Assembly (NCBI RefSeq): GCF_947507565.1
Contig: NC_089175.1
Coordinates: 434,001 to 498,000 of the forward strand
Source of the DNA: Oscarella lobularis
Lineage: Eukaryota; Porifera; Homoscleromorpha; Homosclerophorida; Oscarellidae
Length of the DNA: 64,000 nt
Direction: 5' to 3'
Shown in pieces: positions 59,194 to 64,000 of the stretch. The notes under the pieces were generated by a model, which was not told the DNA's origin, did not search any database, and saw only the letters and a list, made by a program, of their open reading frames with translations. How positions within the stretch are numbered: position 1 is the stretch's first letter; each line of letters starts with the position of its first letter. The position numbers were made by a program, and so were the translations under genes.

Positions 59194-61432
59194 ATGCCCT
59201 GCTCACAAAATGAGATTGTGGCGGCAATTGTGGTTGGTTTGCCGGGGTTAGTATCCTTGGCACTAAGCATCGTCATACTGATCTGGGGGGCTGACGCTGG
59301 CACACTGCTGCAGTGGACATCCGACTCGGCTGTATGGGGATCCCGCATTACACTTTTTTCAGTGATATTGGAAGTTATTACTACTTCTATTAAATGCTTC
59401 TTGAAGTGTCGGGACAAAGAAGAAATCTTTCCTTATGCCTTTTACGTCGGCCTAACAGCAGCGTTCTGGACAATTGGTTCAGTGCTCATCTTCAGCTGCA
59501 TTATCCTTGGTGATAGCCCGTACTACGGGAAGGGTTTGCTTGCAACTGCAGCTGCCTTTGCGATTGCTCAGGGCGTGTTTTGGGTGATTTGGACTGTTGT
59601 ATATTGGTGCCACTTTCGGAAAGATGAAGAAAGTAAGTGCAAGTGTGAGTGCACTACTGGTGATGACAAAGGAAGAATTTCTTTTTACGCATTGTGGACT
59701 TTGGCATTGGTGGCATTTATAGTTTGTTGTGCAGGAGCTATTTCTTCCGCAATCAAGGAATCTAATCGTGTCAAACATTGCCGCTACTATTCTACAGCTG
59801 CTGTTGCCTCCGCTTCTAAGACGTGTTCAGAAGTGCATGGGGAAAAACGTCATGAAGGACGGAGGGAACGCTGCTGATGCTGCCGTTGCTGTTTCATTCT
59901 GTCTTGGAGTTGTTGAATTTCAGTCGTCGGGACTTGGTGGGGGTGGTTTCCTTGTACATTATAACAAAAGTAAAGGATTCGCGACTTCTATAGACTTCAG
60001 AAGTGCGGCTCCATCGCTTGCTAATACGAACACACTAAATAAGCAAACAACGTTAGATGAAAGTCCAGAACGATATATTGCCGTGCCAGGAGAGTTGAAA
60101 GGATTGCATGAGTTGTGGAAAAACCATGGAAAGAGCGATTGGAAAGACTTGATAGCTCCATCCATCAAGTTGGCACGAGACGGTTTCACTGTAAGCAAAG
60201 ACTTAGCCGACGCTGCTTCCAACTTCAGCAGACGAAAGAACGTCTTCACTCCTCTTCTGAACCTCATTAGACCCAATGGAAATCCAATACAAGAAGGTAC
60301 TACACTAAAGCGACGCAATCTTGCTTTGACGCTAGAAAAAATATCGTTAGAACCAGATGTTGCGGTTCTTTATGAAGACGAAATTAGTAAAAAAATTATT
60401 GAAGACCTTCCCGCTGGAAGTCTTCTTGGACAGAACGACTTCCAAAGCTACACCGCTCCTGAAAACATCGCAAATCATGCCTATATTGCTGTAAATAGAA
60501 TTATGATAGGCGCGCCTCTTCCGGCAAGCGGAGTCATTCAACTGTTACTTCAAAATATCTTAAGAAATTACAACAATAATAAAAATAGTGCTCTTGCTTA
60601 CCATCGCATCATCGAAAGCTTCAAGTTTGGCTTTTCCAGGCGTAACGTTTTAGGCGATCCGGAAAACAACGATATAATTAAGAGTCTTTATAACGAATTT
60701 CAGAAGACACCCTACGCTTACAACCTAAAAGAAAAAATAGATGACACTAAAACCTTTGATTTGGATCACTACACATCTGACCTTTCAATTCCTACTGACT
60801 ATAGCGATGTAGAGAAAGACGATAAAGAAATGTCAACAACTCACATTGCTATCATTGATCAACATGGAAACGCTGTTTCACTGACAACATCTGTTGGATT
60901 ATCATTTGGAAGTAGACTTCTGTTAGAATCGACAGGCATACTCCTAAATTCAGACATGGTCGGATTCAGTTTTAGAGGATCTGAAGAGTTCTTTGATCTT
61001 CCTTACAATCCAAGCAATCTTATTGTAGGAGGAAAACGACCATTGTCGTCAATGTGTCCCACAATAGTTACGGAAACCTATGATGGCCGTCCACGTGCAT
61101 CCCTAGTTGTTGGCGGTGCCGGCGGTTCTCGAATAATAACAGCCGTGTCTCTAGCTATAATTCGCCACCTCTTGTTCGGCGAGGAGGTATGCGAGTCTGT
61201 GAATGACAAAAGACTTCATCACCAATTGGTACCAAATAAAGTTTATGTGGAGCCGGGATTCAGTAAAGAAATGATATCAGAACTTGAGGAAAAAGGACAT
61301 AAATTCGACTTCAACAATACATTGGGCTCTGAAAACAAGGCAACTGCAGTTCATGCTGTGAGCATGACTCATTCCGGCTCTCTAATGGCAGTGTGCGATA
61401 AAAGGCTCTCTGGAAAACCTGCAGGATGGTAG
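59194..61432 (+). CDS. GGT2: five-helix and gamma-glutamyltransferase gene split by a 4-nt insertion
   Basis: A paralogue of GGT1. The first frame (59194-59877) encodes five hydrophobic helices (for example IVAAIVVGLPGLVSLALSIV and ISFYALWTLALVAFIV) and the first residues of the GGT domain (TAAVASASKTCSEV). Four extra bases at 59835-59838 (GCAT) shift the frame. The GGT domain then continues open to 61432 in the other frame, and the insertion itself creates ATGG at 59837, giving MGKNVMKDGG. The domain keeps GLGGGGFLVHY, FRSAAPS, STTHIAIID (nucleophile Thr), PLSSMCPTIV, GGAGGSRI and KPAGW, and like GGT1 has NSDMVGFS in place of NxxMDDF. Either a young pseudogene or two separate products; a sequencing error is also possible. 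Confidence 0.7.
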
Positions 61433-61957
61433 AGTTCTATGGAACCCTAATCTAAATGTCTGTGTGTCAGCCGCTTAGCTACAGCTAATTTTTGTCGTCT
61501 TCTTCTGTACCTCTACTTGTGCTTTGACGTGTGTTCTTTTTTTATTTCAAGTGTTTTGGTCCAAAAATGCATCAAGGGCACGTTAGCAGTGAATCTCCCT
61601 GAACTGCCCTGCAATTTTAGTTCTACGAGTCTAGTTCTTTCCACACCAAATAACAACGACACAGATAAATTACCTGGGCTATGGTTTAGATAAACTCGCT
61701 ATGAACAGCTTACAAAAGATGAAGATTTCACTAGCTATGAAAGATCCCTAGGGTGACTTGGAGTCAACAATCTATCATTCTTTCCGTGTCTCTAAATACG
61801 GCAATTGGCTAATAGACTTATATTCGATAAAGGAAATCTCGATGTCAGATTTTAGGTAATTTATAAATTAGCAAATGACAAGAAATCTGAAATTTGGCTG
61901 TAGCTCTAGAGCATTAGCACATTGAGCAGCTTAATCAATTAATTAAATTCTGTAGCC
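61433..61957. other. GGT2 3' flank
   Basis: About 520 bp without a recognisable gene or repeat. Confidence 0.4.
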
Positions 61958-62380
61958 TAATCTTATTTTATCTACCCAAAGCTGAAGCGACTGCTCCCAC
62001 AGTGCTACTCAACCAGCTGCCCCAGCCACCCCAGCCGGATTCCTATGAGCGGATGATGTCGGTATTTCACGTTACCTTCGGTTTTTCTTCCTTTACCAGT
62101 GACTTCAGTGCATGACGAATGTCTTTCGCTTCGATTTCTTGATCTTCAGTCTCCGTAGGTGAATCCGATTTTTCTTCTGCTGCTGTCTTCACGTCCGCTT
62201 CCGCGACTTCGTCTTTGTCCGGTTCTTTTTCGATCGCGACTTCGCTCGCTTTCTCGTCCTCCGTAATTAGGTAACGGAAGACGCCTCTATCGCCGCCGCG
62301 TTGGCCTCGTCGCGCTCCTGCGACGGTTCGTCGTCTTCTTGAGCGCTTTCGAATTCTTCCCCGCTTTCTGGATTGCTCAT
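61958..62380 (-). pseudogene. FAM114A 5' relic, copy 3
   Basis: Copies of the FAM114A Trp/Gly exon (plus-strand CAGCTGCCCCAGCCACCCCA) and exon 1, with the ATG at 62380. An extra segment near 62265-62275 (ATTAGGTAACG) introduces an in-frame TAA after about 37 codons. The rest of the gene is missing. Confidence 0.75.
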
Positions 62381-62572
62381 GGTTCGGTGAAAAAACGCCT
62401 CGAAAGCGTTTGGACGGGTTACGACTTAGTCAGTATACGGGAGCTTTGCATTGAGTCAAGTATAAGGGTACAGTACCAGCTATCACAAAAATGTCACAAA
62501 AACAGGCATAATTGAATGTACCGTCTACAGCTGTCAGAAAAATAAAAAACATAAAAATTACATCACTTGACT

Positions 62573-64000
62573 CTAAGACTTTGGTCGTTTGGTCCTTGGG
62601 GCTACATCCTCCTGCCAATCCTCAAGCAATTTCACCACGTTTTTACGATTATACTCCCTTGCAATGTCAATAGCCATGCCATCTCGTGATTCTATATCCG
62701 GATCAGCGTAGTTTAGCAAAAGCAACTCGGCACAATCCTTTTCGCCGAACAATGCAGCGTTATGAAGAGATGTCCAGTCAAGTTTGTCAGCTCTGTTGAC
62801 AGCCGTAGAAAATTTCGGATTTTCAAGTAAATAGGTCAGTAGGTTTTTGTTCCCGAATCGAGCTGTTCGGTGAAACGCAGAAGTGACGTACATACAGGCA
62901 TTTGGATTGGCGCCTTTTTCTTCAAGCAAACGTTTGCAGAATTCAACGCTTTCCGGATCTTCTTTCCTTGAAAACTTCCACAGCCAATAGTTCTTCAAGA
63001 ATTTTAGATCTTTCTTCAGCTTTCCGGTGTCTTCCTCCTTTTTTTCAAGTAGTTGCAGAGTATCTTGTGTTTCTGCGCATGAATCACTGAACAGATTAAA
63101 CCTATAACAAATAAGAATGCCCATTAGATACTACTAATAAAACATACCTTGCTTTATTTGGATCCCTGATCAGTTCATGTACGAGCTCATTTATCCCTGC
63201 GTATGGCGTGGCTTCTTCCTCATTAGCTCCATGACGTCGTAGAATTTTAGCACATTGAGCAGCTTCTGCAGTTGACTTATTGTCAGAAGCGTAACACCAG
63301 AAAAGCGGACTTAGGCTATTTTCGTCTCCGTAATTCAAGTCAAATCCGTGTTCGTGAAATAGAGGAATTAGATGTGTATGACCCCAGTGAACCATCATGT
63401 GAATGCAAGTAACGCCTGCCATTTTACCCTGATCTAGAGTTTTGCTTGATTCCTTTTCTAATGCTTCAGTGCATAATGTATACATGCCGTGACGACACAA
63501 CCACCAAAGAAGCTCCGGCATCCAGTGCTGTTTCTCCTCAGCTGCGTAAGACTTCACTACGTTGTCCAGTGATTTCAAAGAGACAAAATCTTCTTTAGTA
63601 TGCCTTGATAGAAAGAACTAAAAAGGAGCCAAGATGTATTTTATTAGGCATACCGAGGCACAAAGCGTTCACTTCCTGTTTCAATTTCATTATTCATGCT
63701 CAGCTGTGATAGAAACGGGTATATCAGAAATGGAGACTTCAACTAAACTCGCATCTGCATGCACATGTGCAGTGTTATAAGTTTACAGTCGGGTAGCGCT
63801 AACTTTAATCCTCGGAAAAAACTATCTCTCGAGTCAACATCCTATCCGAGGTTTATATACTGTATAGCAGTTGCAACAGTTACTCACTCAGTATGTGCTT
63901 ACTACACTAATGCCTTGAAAATTTATTACCATGCTTTGACTTTGGAAAGCCGCTCTATGGCGCTTTGCCGTAAACCGCTGATAACGTTGGTTGCCGCTGC
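62573..64000 (-). CDS. CARD-ankyrin repeat protein, copy 2 (incomplete at window edge)
   Basis: A paralogue of 55268-56869. The last exon (stop at 62573) has TARFGNKNLLTYLLENP, LDWTSLHNAALFGEKDCAEL and RDGMAIDIAREYNRKNVVKL, with an insertion near the C-terminus (DWQEDVAP). The middle exon (about 63140-63610) has VKSYAAEEKQHWMPELLWWL and GVTCIHMMVHWGHTHLIPLF. Upstream, 63600-63720 is homologous to the start of the copy-1 middle exon but contains a 1-nt length change (CTCCTTTTTAG for CTCCTTTCAG) and altered codons, so this copy may start later or use a new acceptor. An extra 200 bp or so occurs at 63780-63985 relative to copy 1. The CARD exon, if present, lies beyond the right edge. Confidence 0.6.

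Noticed and set aside
59827-59842. Explaining the GGT2 frame change by an intron
   Set aside because: The difference from GGT1 is four bases only, with no donor or acceptor. An intron cannot account for it.

Overview
This window looks like nuclear DNA from an early-branching animal, most likely a sponge. A compact homoscleromorph such as Oscarella would fit, but that is inference: no species marker is visible. The gene content is metazoan (KLF, PDE5/11-type phosphodiesterase, cyclin A, CYFIP, TBCK, TBC1D1/4, AIFM1). Introns are mostly about 45-65 nt, intergenic gaps are short, many genes sit head-to-head or tail-to-tail, and TATA boxes and AATAAA signals are seen. No rRNA, tRNA, CRISPR or bacterial-type feature was found.

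Region 1 (1-20.1 kb) holds mostly conserved housekeeping genes: the N-terminal part of TBCK (-), a KLF zinc-finger factor (+), a GAF-GAF cyclic-nucleotide phosphodiesterase (-), cyclin A (-), three tandem TMEM272-like four-pass membrane proteins (-) of which the third is decayed, AIFM1 (-) and MRPL47 (+) sharing a 29-bp gap, and a 67-codon gene (-) that copies the first-exon layout of AIFM1.

Region 2 (20.2-37.1 kb) is the most unusual part: a tandem array of four type-I membrane receptors (here R1-R4, all +). Each has a signal peptide, a V-like Ig domain, a four-cysteine domain I do not recognise, two further Ig domains, a Ser/Thr-rich mucin-like stalk, one membrane helix, and a tail with ITIM-like tyrosine motifs. 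All introns of R1-R3 are in phase 1. The genes share a promoter block, and debris of neighbouring genes lies between them, so they arose by duplication of multi-gene blocks. A GAB/DOS-like PH-domain adaptor (-) closes the array, and a decayed copy of it lies behind R1. The layout recalls invertebrate allorecognition or innate-receptor clusters of the Hydractinia Alr kind; that functional link is inference.

Region 3 (37.2-51.9 kb) is again conserved: CYFIP (-), a DPY30-motif protein with EPEK repeats (-), a degraded metallo-beta-lactamase-fold gene (+), a TBC1D1/4 RabGAP (+) and FAM114A (-).

Region 4 (51.9-64 kb) is a mosaic tandem duplication. It contains two gamma-glutamyltransferase-like genes fused to five N-terminal membrane helices (the second broken by a 4-nt insertion), two CARD-ankyrin genes (-), and at least three dead copies of the FAM114A 5' end plus a GGT relic. 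Regions 2 and 4 look like fast-evolving, immune-like loci embedded in stable syntenic genes.
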